Part shown: one piece after another, positions 52,301-63,142 of the stretch
How positions within the stretch are numbered: position 1 is the first letter of the stretch
How the letters are laid out: each line of letters begins with the position of its first letter
Source: Lathyrus oleraceus
Lineage: Eukaryota; Streptophyta; Magnoliopsida; Fabales; Fabaceae
DNA: 64,000 nucleotides
Direction of reading: 5' to 3'
Assembly (NCBI RefSeq): GCF_024323335.1
Contig: NC_066585.1
Location: forward strand, 531,478,582 to 531,542,581
Position numbers and translations under genes: made by a program
The notes under the pieces: model-generated
The model's database searches: none
What the model saw: only the letters and a program-made list of their open reading frames with translations
What the model was told of the DNA's origin: nothing

Positions 52301-54172
52301 ACATTTGGTTATTTTGTAGGTCCTTTGGTGAATCACTTGAGTGTTAGCCTCTTATGGCTTACATGTTGTACATATTGGGATTGTCTGTCTGTTGTTATCT
52401 GTTAACTGTTAGTTGTTTGTCTGGATAGAATACTGATGGTTTAGATTTTCTTACAGGTACTTTAGCCGCTTTAACTCATTATTTGAGTTGCTTTGCTTTG
52501 CTTTTGGTTGGCATACCACTTAGGTAACTTATTTAACTCCATGTAGTCTAGAAGACCTATCTTTGGCAGGCACCTGTCTGAAGCCCTCCTTAAGAGGCAA
52601 TGTTTTTGATTGTTTATATTTGTGCCATGTACTTCAAAGACCTCCTAAGTGAAGAGGCATTGGCAGATAGAAGGGATGTGCAATCCATCCCCTGCTATTT
52701 AGTTGAGTCATTCATTTTGCTCGCACTACGTGCTGATGCATTTTGAATAAACACCCAAAATCTTGTTGTGTCAGTCATGTGGAATAGAGTCCCACATTCT
52801 GGACTCCCACACCTTCTTTGTCTTGAGCTCACCCAGGCCGGGTTAAGAGCTGTGAGGTCTAACCCTCATCTCCCATTTCATCTGCTCACCCTGACGGTCA
52901 ATGTCAGTGGTTAAGAGCCTCAGACACCCATTCCAGTATTGGCTTGTTTGTCGAGGTCGATATGACCCCTCGACTAAAGCCCAACCTTGTATGAGCCACT
53001 TGTTTGCATATAGCGTGTGATACCTGTTCACCTATGCTTGTGTATCTGCTTTTGCTTTTCATCTCCTTTCTGTAGGAGTCGTATGATCAACTTTCGAGGA
53101 AGTTGAACGTACGTAGAGATAGACTTGAGTTGACTCACTGCCTGTGTGAGTCAAACTCTTGTTAGAGACTTCAATATAGGGATCATTTGTATGACAACTT
53201 CTAGGCTCGAGTCATAGTCTCCCTTTTAGTTGTTATCTCCCTAGCCTCTGGTTAGGATAAAAGTTTCTCCCCTGTTAAGGGGAACTACGTCGCCCTGATC
53301 CTCATACCAGATGAGGTACGTAGGCAGGAGATCGTGCGAGATCTCTCCGGGCGCCCTTTTTATTTTTTGCGTGTGTTTTGCTTGACAGCTATTAGGTCCG
53401 AGTTCCCGACTCCCTTTTAGTCTGTGTGTTCAACTTCTTTGTTTCTTCTGACGTCTCAGCGTCTGCTTGGTATTTGAGTGACAGTTATTAGGCTCGAGTA
53501 CCAGACTCCTTATTAACTTGTCTGTTTGATAACCTTTTTGTGTGTGATAGGAGATGGATGTAAGACCAGCGATTGGCATTCCGTATCCTATTTGCGTTTG
53601 TTTGTTCGGAGTCTGACGTAAGCCCAACCATTGGCAGTCTGTTTCCGTTTGTGTGTTTCTTTTGACGTCTCAACGTCTTTGTGTTGTGTTTTGTTTCGGC
53701 GTGCGTTAGCCGAACTACGAGTGTTCTGATTCTTCTCTGGATAGAGAAGATACGTAGGCATAGGATGCGATATCCTAGCGAGCATGTTTCTAATTCCCCC
53801 CGAACTACGTTGACTCTGATGTTTGTTTCTGACAAACTACGTAGGCCCAGGATGCGATATCCTGCCGAGTCCCCTTCCTCCGTTTTCTTCCATCTGTGTT
53901 TGATTCCAGTGTGTGTGCATTCTTTTGAGAAGTTATTTAGCAACCTTATTCTTTTCTCTTGAGCGTGGATCCTGTTGAGTACGACGGACGTGAGGGGTGC
54001 TAATACCTTCCCCTTGCATAACCGACTCCCGTACCTTGTAATCTCCGGTCGTAAGACCATTCTTTTCCAGGTTTACTTCGAGCGTTTCCTTTCCCTCTTT
54101 TGGGATAAATAACGCACGGTGGCGGCTCTGTTTTTTTTGTTTTCCCCGCCGGTTGTTTTTCGCGTTGCGACA
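49315..54172 (+). repeat. 5' LTR of Ogre element, 4,858 bp
   Basis: It starts TGTAACACCTC and ends GTTGCGACA just before the PBS. Length and end sequence fit Ogre LTRs. Within it are two long palindromes (51291, 51382). Its last 1.2 kb has recurring TACGTAGGC(A/C) and GACGTCTCA(A/G)CGTCT phrases. I find no gene in the LTR. The small ORFs are chance frames. Confidence 0.88.
51291..51401. repeat. Two 18-20 bp palindromes with ACGT-type cores
   Basis: CAAAACGACGTCGTTTTG (51291-51308) is a perfect palindrome. CCAAAACGGCGTCGTTTTGG (51382-51401) is the same with one change, 91 bp on. Each is followed by CCAGGCGCTC, so the pair arose by a local duplication. Confidence 0.95.
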
Positions 54173-54174
54173 GC

Positions 54175-54192
54175 TGGCGACTCTGCTAGGGA
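54175..54192 (+). other. Ogre primer binding site
   Basis: TGGCGACTCTGCTAGGGA lies 2 bp after the LTR end and matches the Arg-tRNA-type PBS of legume Ogre elements with one likely substitution (CTAG for CTGG). Confidence 0.8.
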
Positions 54193-55151
54193 AATAGAAG
54201 TTGACCTATTGCTGGTCCATCTTCCCTAAGCGAGTCAATCCTAGCGCTCTCTAGGATAGTTTTGGTTGATTTTGCTGCTCTATTTATTGCATTTATGATA
54301 ATTATAATGTGACTGTATATATTTGCATTGATGTTTGCATGCATCATATTATCATTGTGCTGGATTCTGTACAGGTTGGTTCCTCTGATTTGGGGTGGGT
54401 GTTCTGAGTGGGGCTAAAACCCAGGCCCGAGTATACACCTAGGATTAGTGTGGTCTCACGTTCCTCACATGTTGGTTGGGCATGTTGTTGCGACGTGACA
54501 TACCACAAGCCGGACGAGGTTCATCTGAGAGAGTTCTTCCGAGTGGAGTATTCCACTTTGGTTGGGTTACCTCTTTTGAGCTATTGACTTCGGTGATCGT
54601 TCTCTCCCGGATCTTTGGTTTAGACGATCTTATGAGAGCTGCAACGGCATACCCGAAAGGGCAAACCTGTTGAGTATCTTGTCCGATTGTCGAGACCATT
54701 ATCCGCCTTAGGATGACCTGATTAGAATTCACCTGTGAGGGGAGGGTTGATTTCTACAAATGCATGTTCTGATGGTGACTATTGGTTCAGTTATTGATTT
54801 GGGTTCTATTTATGAGTCGGATTTATGGATATTTATTTCTGAGACGCCGGAGTTCTGTCCGCAGTATTTATCAGTGGGGATCCGTTTATTTCAGGATTCC
54901 CTGGGTTGATTCAGATGATGTTGAGGTTATCAGTTCAGTGATTTCTCTATGATGATGGTGATATATTCTTCAGTTCCGTTTATTTCGGACCCCCGAGTTG
55001 GATTTAGGGTTACTCAGTTCCTCAGATGGTTGTGATCAGTTCAGAGACCGGAATCCGTAGAGTTGATGATCAGATGACTTGGAGGATGGCACAGTGCATT
55101 GCATTCATGCATCAGCATCATTCTCATTTTGCATTTATCCGCATCTAACTC
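54193..55151 (+). other. Ogre 5' leader
   Basis: Long untranslated leader between the PBS and ORF1, about 960 bp. It is T/G-rich with TTTATTTC and GATTCAGAT phrases. No supportable ORF. Confidence 0.7.
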
Positions 55152-56930
55152 ATGTTTATCCATATGCAGGGGACATTCTTGATTGAGATCCTGGTTGAGA
55201 GACTTCTTTACTCAGATATGAGGCCCGGTTTGAAGGATGATGTTGTCTACAATTTCTTTGATCCAGAGATCGGTGTGCTGAAGGAGATGATAGCATTGAT
55301 TACGCCTGACCATGTGGGGATGTTCCGTGAGACTTATGGGGGTATTCTGAAGATGGTTTTCAGGCTCACTGACAGGGATATGAGTGTCATCCATACTTTT
55401 CTTCAGTTTTATGATCCTGGTTTGAGATGCTTTGTCTTCCTGGATTACTTGTTGGGGCCTTTGATGGAGGACTATGCTGGTATCTTGGGTATTCAGATCA
55501 GAAATCAGGTTCCTTTCTATGCTACTAAGGAAGAACCTGATGTTGGTGGGATCTCCCGTGCTCTTTATTTGAGCCCCGAAGTGACTAAAGGAGGTCTGAA
55601 GGAGAAGGGAAAGTTGCCTGGTTTTCATCTGAGTTTCCTGGAGGCTGAAGCCAAGGAGCATGCTGTTTTGGGAGATTGGAAGGTTGTTTGTGCTTTGATT
55701 GCTGTGAGCGTTTATGGAATCATCATGTTCCCTAACCAGAAGAACTTTGTGGACATTAATGCCATCCGGGTGTTTGTGCAGAGGAACCCTATTCCTACTT
55801 TGGTTGGGGATGTTTATTACTCGGTCCATAATCAGAACGAGAAGAGGCGTGGGGGATTGATTAGGTGTTGTGCTCAGCTACTGTACAAGTGGTTCGTGGG
55901 ATATCTGCCTTCCAGGGGTGCCTTTGTCCTTCTTGACCATACTGTAAATTGGGCAACCAAGTTGATGGGTTTGCGAGCCAAGGACATAGCTTGGACTCAC
56001 AATAGTGAGGCTGGACAAGATTTCATTTGCAGTTGTGGGAGCTTTCCCAATGTGCCTCTTATAGGAGTTCAGGGTTGTATTAATTATAACCCGACGCTTC
56101 TTAAGAGACAAATGGGATTCGCTATGGAGGTTCCTCCTCTCAAGAGTGAGATTCAGGAAACTTTCTACTTCCCGGTTGAGGGTAACCAGTCACGGTTGAG
56201 GCAGGTGTCTGATGCATGGCGCCGCATTGAGAGGAAAGGCAAGTTTTCTTGGGGTAGAGCCAATAACAGGTCTTTTCCTCCGTTCGATGATTGGCTCAGC
56301 AAGAGAGTGGAGCTCACTCGTCTACCATTTCCTGTGGGTGATCCTTGGTATCCGTTGATTGAGGAATCCCATTCTTCTGTCAGTATGGAAGAGTTCCTAG
56401 AGATGAAGAGGGAGAGAGATCAGTTGCATGCAGAAAAGACTGAATTGGAGATGAGTGTTGCTAGAATCCAAATGGCTAATCAGGAAATCAGAGGGAAAAT
56501 AGAAGACCAGGATTAGAGACATGCTCTTGTGGTGAAGCGTTTTGAGATAGACACCGCTTATTATGGCAAGGTCAGCCAAGCTTTGGAGTCATCCACGAAG
56601 GAGCACGACATCACTAAGGAGAAATTGGCTAGAGCTTTGAGGGTCATTGAGGATGAGAAGAGGAGACAAATCCTTGTGAAGAATCAGAGAGATGCTAGAG
56701 TCAGAGTCCTTATCGCCGAGTGGGAAGCAAAGCTGAAGATTAAGGAAGAAGAGAACGTGAAGATTATTGCTGAGAGGGATCATTATCTTGCTGAGAGGGA
56801 TCATTATTTCCGATAGATGAAGATTCACCAGAAGGAGGTGGGGAGATTGCAGCAGGAGAACACTGAGCTCAGGTTCGCCGTGAAGTTTACCAAGATGGTT
56901 GAGCCGTCTGTGGGGCCTTCTTCAGTGTAG
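55152..56930 (+). CDS. Ogre ORF1 protein (two in-frame TAG stops)
   Basis: ORF1 upstream of gag is a hallmark of Ogre. Its function is unknown. One frame runs from ATG 55152 to 56930 (592 sense codons), interrupted by TAG at 56514-56516 and 56814-56816. The first 400 residues form a globular domain (DMRPGLKDDVVYNFFDPEIG, GDWKVVCALIAVSVYGIIMFP, IRVFVQRNPIPTLVGDVYYS) similar to the DUF7745-type plant domain. From about 415 on it is a predicted coiled coil (MEEFLEMKRERDQLHAEKTE). A near repeat AERDHYLAERDHYFR lies just before the second stop. It contains no reverse-transcription enzyme. Confidence 0.85.
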
Positions 56931-57294
56931 TCTTTTGTTATCATTTGTGTGGATTACCGTCAGGCATGTTGACGGAATTCACTTGCTTGTATGTTCTTTC
57001 TGTCTCTGGAGAATTGTATTGTTGATTTGTATCAGACTTGATGTATGACTCTTGCACGTATAGTGCACTTTTGATATACACGGTTATTGTCATTCAGTGA
57101 TCGATCTTCGAGCTTTATTTTCCATGCTTCACTGACACAACACACACATGGTTGGGTGATATCTTTGCTAAATCATAATTCTCTGCTCTGTATGGAGAAA
57201 CCAAGTGATTGATGTCAAAGTGTTGTTGTCAAATTATTATCTGTCTCGATGAAACCAGGATCGAAAGACAGAGTGTTCCTCATATGGATAGACA
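56931..57294 (+). other. Spacer between Ogre ORF1 and gag
   Basis: This T-rich non-coding spacer of 364 bp ends in a TTTTGCAG-type acceptor-like site at about 57338, just inside the open frame of gag. No gene is seen. Confidence 0.6.
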
Positions 57295-60200
57295 TTGCAT
57301 TCATGCATAATCATAATAACTTGTCTTCTATTTTGCAGGTATCAGTTTCTAACGTGCTTGATTGTTTCAGGAATCATTGCTCGCGCACGTAGAATCATTC
57401 CTCTGCACGTAGCACGTCCGCACCGATATCCTACCAGACGCAACAAATCCAAACTGATGGATACATCCAATGCAGATATTCTCGAGCTGAAAGAGAAGAT
57501 GGGAGAGCTAATCAGTGTCATGCAAGGGTTTGCCTTGGGGCAGAAAGTATTGGTTGAGAAAGTGGAAAAGCTCGAGCGGGCTTCGGCTGCCAACAGCAGT
57601 AACAACCTTGAGGGGGTCTCCAATAATGGTCTTGGTGGTTCTAGGGATGGTGGTGATCCCAGAAGGAAGGTTGTTGCTGATGTGGTAATCAATAATGGGG
57701 GAGGTTTTGGTTTCGCTGCGGGTGGTGGACCCGGTCCTATGGGCAATAATTTGAAGGATAATCAGTTTCCTCCTTTCCTTGAAGCCTTAGAGGATAAAGA
57801 AGCAGATCAGTTCTCCATATTGAATGAACAGTTCGGTCAGTGGGGTGTCCAACCACCAAACAAAGAGATTCAGGTGCTAGCCGAGAAGATCAGGGCTTTG
57901 GAAAGCTATGCTACTCCAGGGGTTGTCAATATGTCAAACATGGGGCTGGTTGAGGGGATTGTGATCCCACAGAAGTTCAAAGCACCTGCGTTTGATAAGT
58001 ACAATGGGAGTTCTTGCCCGGAGACTCATCTCCAGGCTTTCTTCCGAAAGATTTCTGCTTATACAATGGACCAGAAGCTTTGGATGTACTTCTTCCAGGA
58101 CAGTTTGTCTGGAGGATCTCTGGAATGGTACACCAAATTGAGGTCATCAGATATCAAGAGTTGGCAGGATCTGGGGGATGCATTCTTTAAACAGTACCAA
58201 TTTAATACTGACATGGCTCCTAGCCGTACCCAGTTGCAGGGTATGTCTCAGAAGCCTAATGAGGGGTTTAAAGAATATGCGCAGAGATGGAGGGAGTTGG
58301 CTGCCAGAGTTCAACCTCCGTTGGTAGATCGGGAAATGTCAGATTTGTTTATGGGTACCCTTCAGGGGACCTTTGCAGAAAGGATGGTGGGATGCCCGGT
58401 TACCAACTTTGCTGATATAGTGGTGGCTGGGGAGAGAATCGAGAGTTGGTTGAAGATGGGGAAGATCCAGGGGAGTGCTTCGTCGTCTGGATCGAAGAAA
58501 CCCTTTAGTAATGGCCAGAGAAAGAAGGAGGGTGATACAAGTGCTGTGTATACCCAGAGGGGACAAGATAGGGATCATTACTACCAGCACACTGATGCGG
58601 TAACAATTCCTGCTAATAATCAACCTGCACATCAACATCAACATCAACAACAGCAATGACAGCCATTTCAACAGAGACCGCAGAGGGCCGGGTATCAGGT
58701 GAGAGGGCGAATGACTGATCGTCAGTTTGATAAGCCACCTGTGACATATTCCTTCCTGTTGAAGAAATTGAAAGACTTGGGGTTGGTTCAGTTGAGGACT
58801 TTGGCTCCGTTGAAACCTGACTAAAGGCCTTCCAACTATGATGAGAACACCAAGTGCAAATTCCACTCTGGTGCCCCTGGACACAATGTGGAAAATTGTA
58901 AAGCTTTTAAGCATGTTGTCCAGGACCTGGTGGATTCTAAGGCCATCAATTTTGCTCCATCTCCAAATGTCAATGCTAATCCCATGCCCGCGCATGGTCA
59001 AATGGGGGTGAATGCAATTTCTGAGGATAGGGGCCGAATCTGGGTAACGGATGTGGACCAGTTGAAGACTCCATTGGTTGAGGTCAAGAGACAATTGTTG
59101 AAGAATGGGGTCTTCTCGGGTTGTGATGATTGTTGTGCTGCGTGCACTGTTGCTACCGAGGGGTGTGTTTTATTGAGGGAGGTTGTCCAGAGGATGATAG
59201 ATGAGGGAAGCCTCAGGTTTGAGAAGGTTGATTTGGGGAAGGAGGATGTCTCCACCATAACCATTTACTTTGACCCGATTGATTTGTCAGCGCTGGCAGA
59301 TGCGGCTCCAGTTACCATCACGGTACCTGGGCCAATTCCTTATGACAATGACGATGATGTGTCGTGGGATTATGGTGGAGAGGTTTACTATAATGGGGAG
59401 AAGTTGGAGAATCAGACTGCAGGTGAAACCACCGTTTCAAAGGTGGATAATGCCGGACCCAGTGGTTTCACTCGCAGTGGAAGGTTGTTTGCACCCGACA
59501 CTTTGAGGAGTGGGGAAGGAGAAAAAGAAAAGAAAGATAAGGCCGAGACTTTAGCCAGGGCAAGAGGGAAGCAGGTGATGAGCGAAGGTACTCCTGTGGC
59601 GACACCGGCGCCTGGTGGGTCGGAGAAAGAACTTGATGATGAAGCTGAAGAATTTTTGAGGATCATCAAGAAGTCTGAGTACAAGCTTGTTGATCATCTG
59701 CAGCAGACGCCGTCCAAAATCTCAATCTTATCTCTGTTACTGAGCTCAGAGGGGCATAGAGAGGCTTTGTTGAAAATATTGAAGAGAGCCTATGTTCCCC
59801 AGGAGATAACTATCAATCAATTGGAGACAGTGGTGTCTAATGTTAATGCCAGCCATGGGCTGGGTTTCACTGACTTTGATTTGACGGTTGATTGGCGCAA
59901 TCATAATAAGGCATTACACATTGCGATGGAGTGTAAAGGGGCTGTGCTTTCGCACGTGTTGGTGGATACCGGCTCATCGCTCAATGTGTTGCCTAAGAAG
60001 GCCCTGGCGAAGTTGGACTGTGAAGGAGTGGTGTTGAGACCCACTGACCTTGTTGTCAGAGCGTTTGATGGTTCGAAGCGGGCTGTGTTTGGGGAAGTGG
60101 AGCTCCCTTTGAAGATCGGGCCCGAGGTGTTTAAGTTCGTATTTTATGTCATGGATATTCAGCCGGCATACAGTTGCCTGTTGGGTCGCCCATGGATACA

Positions 60201-60747
60201 TGCTGCTGGGGCAGTGACTTCGACTTTGCACCAGAAACTAAAGTATATCAGGGACGGGCAGGTCGTCACGGTTTGTGGAGAGGAGGACATTTTCGTCAGC
60301 CACCTATCATCGTTCAAATATGTTGAAATGGACGGTGAGATATGGGAAATACCAAGCCAAGCATTTGAAACAATCAAGGTGGAGAATGCTCTCTTTGCCA
60401 AGGAAGAGAAGAAACCGTCCATTTCTTCATACAAGCAGGCTGCTGAGGTGGTGAAAAGCGGAGAAGCCCCAGGTTGGGGAAGGATGATGGATATCGCCGC
60501 CAAGAAAGACAGGTTTGGGGTTGGTTATCAGCCGGGCCGAGGCTCGTCTGGGCAAAACAGAGGACATCGTCCGCCATTCACGTTCACCAGTGATGGAATG
60601 CTAGATCCAGACCGCATCTGTGCAGTGGGTGAAGAAGTCGACAGTGACTGTGAGCTTGATCAATGGATAAAACCGTGCGTACCAGGGATGGAGATCCAGA
60701 ACTGGAAGGCCGAAAAGATCATCACTGTCACTCTACGTGAAGAGTAA
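57295..60747 (+). CDS. Ogre gag-protease polyprotein (two in-frame stops)
   Basis: A single frame runs 57295-60747 with TGA at 58657-58659 and TAA at 58822-58824. The true start may be later, at MDTSNADILELKEKM (57459). It has an N-terminal coiled coil, the gag capsid (VIPQKFKAPAFDKYNG, LWMYFFQDSLSGGSLEWY, WRELAARVQPPL), a Gln/His-rich hinge at the first stop, and a CHHC knuckle CKFHSGAPGHNVENC (about 58855-58899). The aspartic protease is near 59950-60220 with HVLVDTGSSLNVLP (Asp codon 59965) and YSCLLGRPWIHAAGA. Gag forms the particle and the protease matures it. The stops separate capsid from knuckle and protease. Confidence 0.88.
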
Positions 60748-60974
60748 TATTTCCTGTTTTTCAATTCTGTCTGCATGAAAGCCATGTGTTTTGCCCGAAA
60801 CGTATTGGTTCATTGTAAGGGCCACCTCATGTGTTTCATCTTGCAAAATTTGCATCATTAATAAAAGGATGTTTTTCATTAAAAGCGGTGTTCCCTGTTT
60901 TTCAGTTATTTTTGCAGTTTAAAACAAAAATAAAAATGGCAATGTTTATTTTCATTTTTCTTCCTTTTAAATTG
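60748..60974 (+). other. Ogre pro-RT spacer (start of the intron region)
   Basis: Directly after the protease stop the sequence turns AT-rich (TTTTTCATTAAAAGCGG, TTTATTTTCATTTTTCTTCC). In Ogre elements an intron lies between protease and RT, and this is its expected place. It is cut off by the copia fragment at about 60975, so the acceptor is missing. Confidence 0.55.
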
Positions 60975-60976
60975 CT

Positions 60977-61765
60977 ATGCATGATTCCAAGAAAGGATTC
61001 ATACCCATGCAACATGGCATGTGTCTATCAAAAACACAATCCCCTTCAACTAAGGAAGAAAGGGAACGCATGAATAAGATTCCATATGCATCTGCAATAG
61101 GATCTATCATGTATGCCATGTTATGTACTCGACCAGATGTCTCGTATGCTTTAAGTGCAACGAGTAAATACCAATCTGATCCTGGTGATGCCCATTGGGT
61201 AGCTGTTAAGAATATCCTTAAGTACTTGAGAAGGACTAAGGACTCATTCTTGATATATGGAGGTCAGGAAGAATTGGCTGTAATTGGTTACACCGATGCT
61301 AGCTTCCAGACAGACAAGGATGACTTTAGATCGCAATCTGGTTATGTGTTTTGCTTAAACGGTGGCGCTGTGAGCTGGAAAAGTTCAAAGCAAGATACAG
61401 TTGCTGATTCTACAACCGAGGCCGAGCATATTGCTGCCTCAAGTGCAGCAAAGGAAGCTGTTTGGATCAAAAAGTTCGTTAGTGAACTTGACATAGTTCC
61501 TAGCATTGTGGATCCCATTGGTCTCTATTGTGATAACAATGGTGCTATCGCACAAGCTAAGGAGCCTAGATCTCACCAACGATCCAAACACATACTTAGG
61601 CGTTATCACCTCATTCGAGAGATAATAGATAGAGGAGATGTGAAAATATGTAGAGTACCTACACTCGACAATATTGCTGACCCACTGACAAAGCCTCTTG
61701 CGCAGCAGAAGCATGATGGCCATACTAGATCTATGGGCATTAGGGATATGTCTAATTGGCTCTAG
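60977..61765 (+). CDS. copia RNase H fragment (open frame)
   Basis: An open frame of 262 residues, without stops. It covers the RT thumb end (GFIPMQHGMCLSKTQSP, YASAIGSIMYAMLCTRPDVSYAL) and RNase H (IGYTDASFQTDKDD, GGAVSWKSSKQDTVADSTTE, LYCDNNGAIAQAKEP, SKHILRRYHLIREI, DPLTKPL). One substitution sits in the TEAEH(I)A block, where Y is more usual. Without the polymerase palm it has no role alone. The lack of stops suggests a young element. Confidence 0.85.
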   Translation: MHDSKKGFIPMQHGMCLSKTQSPSTKEERERMNKIPYASAIGSIMYAMLCTRPDVSYALSATSKYQSDPGDAHWVAVKNILKYLRRTKDSFLIYGGQEELAVIGYTDASFQTDKDDFRSQSGYVFCLNGGAVSWKSSKQDTVADSTTEAEHIAASSAAKEAVWIKKFVSELDIVPSIVDPIGLYCDNNGAIAQAKEPRSHQRSKHILRRYHLIREIIDRGDVKICRVPTLDNIADPLTKPLAQQKHDGHTRSMGIRDMSNWL

Positions 61766-61779
61766 TGCTAGTGGGAGAT

Positions 61780-63139
61780 TGTTGGTGTAAGCCCTAGAGG
61801 CCAATACTTTTGGTACTTATATCGAATTATTTATTAATAATAAAAGGCATTTTTCTTTATTATGTTTGTTTAATAAAGTCCCTGGAATAGATAGTCCATT
61901 TAATGTATCAAGTATGACTTAATCATGAGATCACATTAAACATAAGGACACTATTCTTAAAGTGTCCGTAGTCAAGCTTTATTATGAAATGGGATAACAT
62001 TAAAGCATGAAGACTATTATGTTTGTAGACTGATGATCACGTCTCATGGATCATGGATAAAGAGTTATCAAGTCTTAAACATAGGTATGAATATTAAGAG
62101 TAATATTCATACTGGATTGACCCGCTATGAGTATACTATATAGAAAGTTATGCAAAGTGTCATAAGTTATTCTCATGGTGATAATAGTGTATACCACTCT
62201 TCGACCTGAAACCACTATGGATCCTAGATGTAGAGTCGAGTGCTTTATTGCTGATCCAACGTTATCCGTAACTGGATAACCATAAAGACAGTTGATGGGT
62301 ACTCCACGAAGCATGCTGAGGGACATGAGTGTCCTAGATGGAATTTGCCAATCCTGCTTAACAGGATAAATGTCTATGGGCCCAATATTGAACTGGACAA
62401 GGGTGACATGGTCTATACCTTGTGTTCAATATAGACATAAGGGCAAAGGGGTAATTATACACATAATTATTATCACAGGAGGTTTTGTCAGATCACATGA
62501 CATTTTCGTGACTTGGGTAGCAGTGATGTGTTGCTAGATACCGCTCACTGTTTATTATGTTAAATGCGTGATTTAATATAATTGCCAGCGTCGCGAAAAC
62601 CTATAGGGTCACACACAAAGGACGGATTGATGAGAGATAGAATAATTAAGGAACATCGTAAGGTACGGTGTACTTAAGCTGAATACGAAATATGGTAAGG
62701 TACCAAATACTTAAGTGATTTTGGCATATTATGAGATATAGGCCAAAATGCACTTAAGTGGGCTTTTTGGCTTGAAGCCCACACAAGTGGTTCTATAAAT
62801 AGAGCTCTTGTGCAGAAGCTTTGTAAGGGAATACAACACAACTGAAGAGTTGGAATTTCGTATCTCTCTTTCCCTCACTTAAAGCCTTCATTCACAAACA
62901 GCTAGCACTGCGATTGAAGGAATCCGTTCGTGTGGACTGAGTAGAGACGTTGTCATCATTCAACGTTCGTGATCGCCCCGTGGATTTGCTTCAAAGGATT
63001 CGATCATTATCAGAGATCTGCACCAAAGGTTTGAATCGCCACAAGAGGTAACGATTCTATCACTGATCATGCTCATTCGTAAGGATCACTAATGGAGAAA
63101 ATTTTTAAATTCCGCTGCGCCTTGGATGGAAATTCTCCA
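61780..63139 (+). repeat. 3' LTR of the copia element in Ogre
   Basis: It starts TGTTGGTGTAAG after the purine tract AGTGGGAGAT, and its first 1.1 kb matches 37734-38827. It has a TATA box (CTATAAATAGA, about 62794). The end is placed at a CA near 63139, because Ogre RT coding (AKSQTEEGHLVDL) resumes right after. The exact end could be a few bases later. Confidence 0.8.
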
Positions 63140-63142
63140 TCA

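Larger units (their letters stand above)
60975..63139 (+). mobile_element. Truncated copia element inserted in Ogre
   Basis: RNase H end plus a complete 3' LTR of a copia element. The 5' part is missing and part of Ogre (end of spacer and the RT up to the YVDD region) is also gone, so an insertion was followed by a deletion on the left side. Confidence 0.85.

Noticed and set aside
53488..54060. 190-codon minus-strand ORF in the Ogre LTR
   Set aside because: It is antisense to the conserved LTR end and includes repeated phrases of the LTR. No protein family fits.
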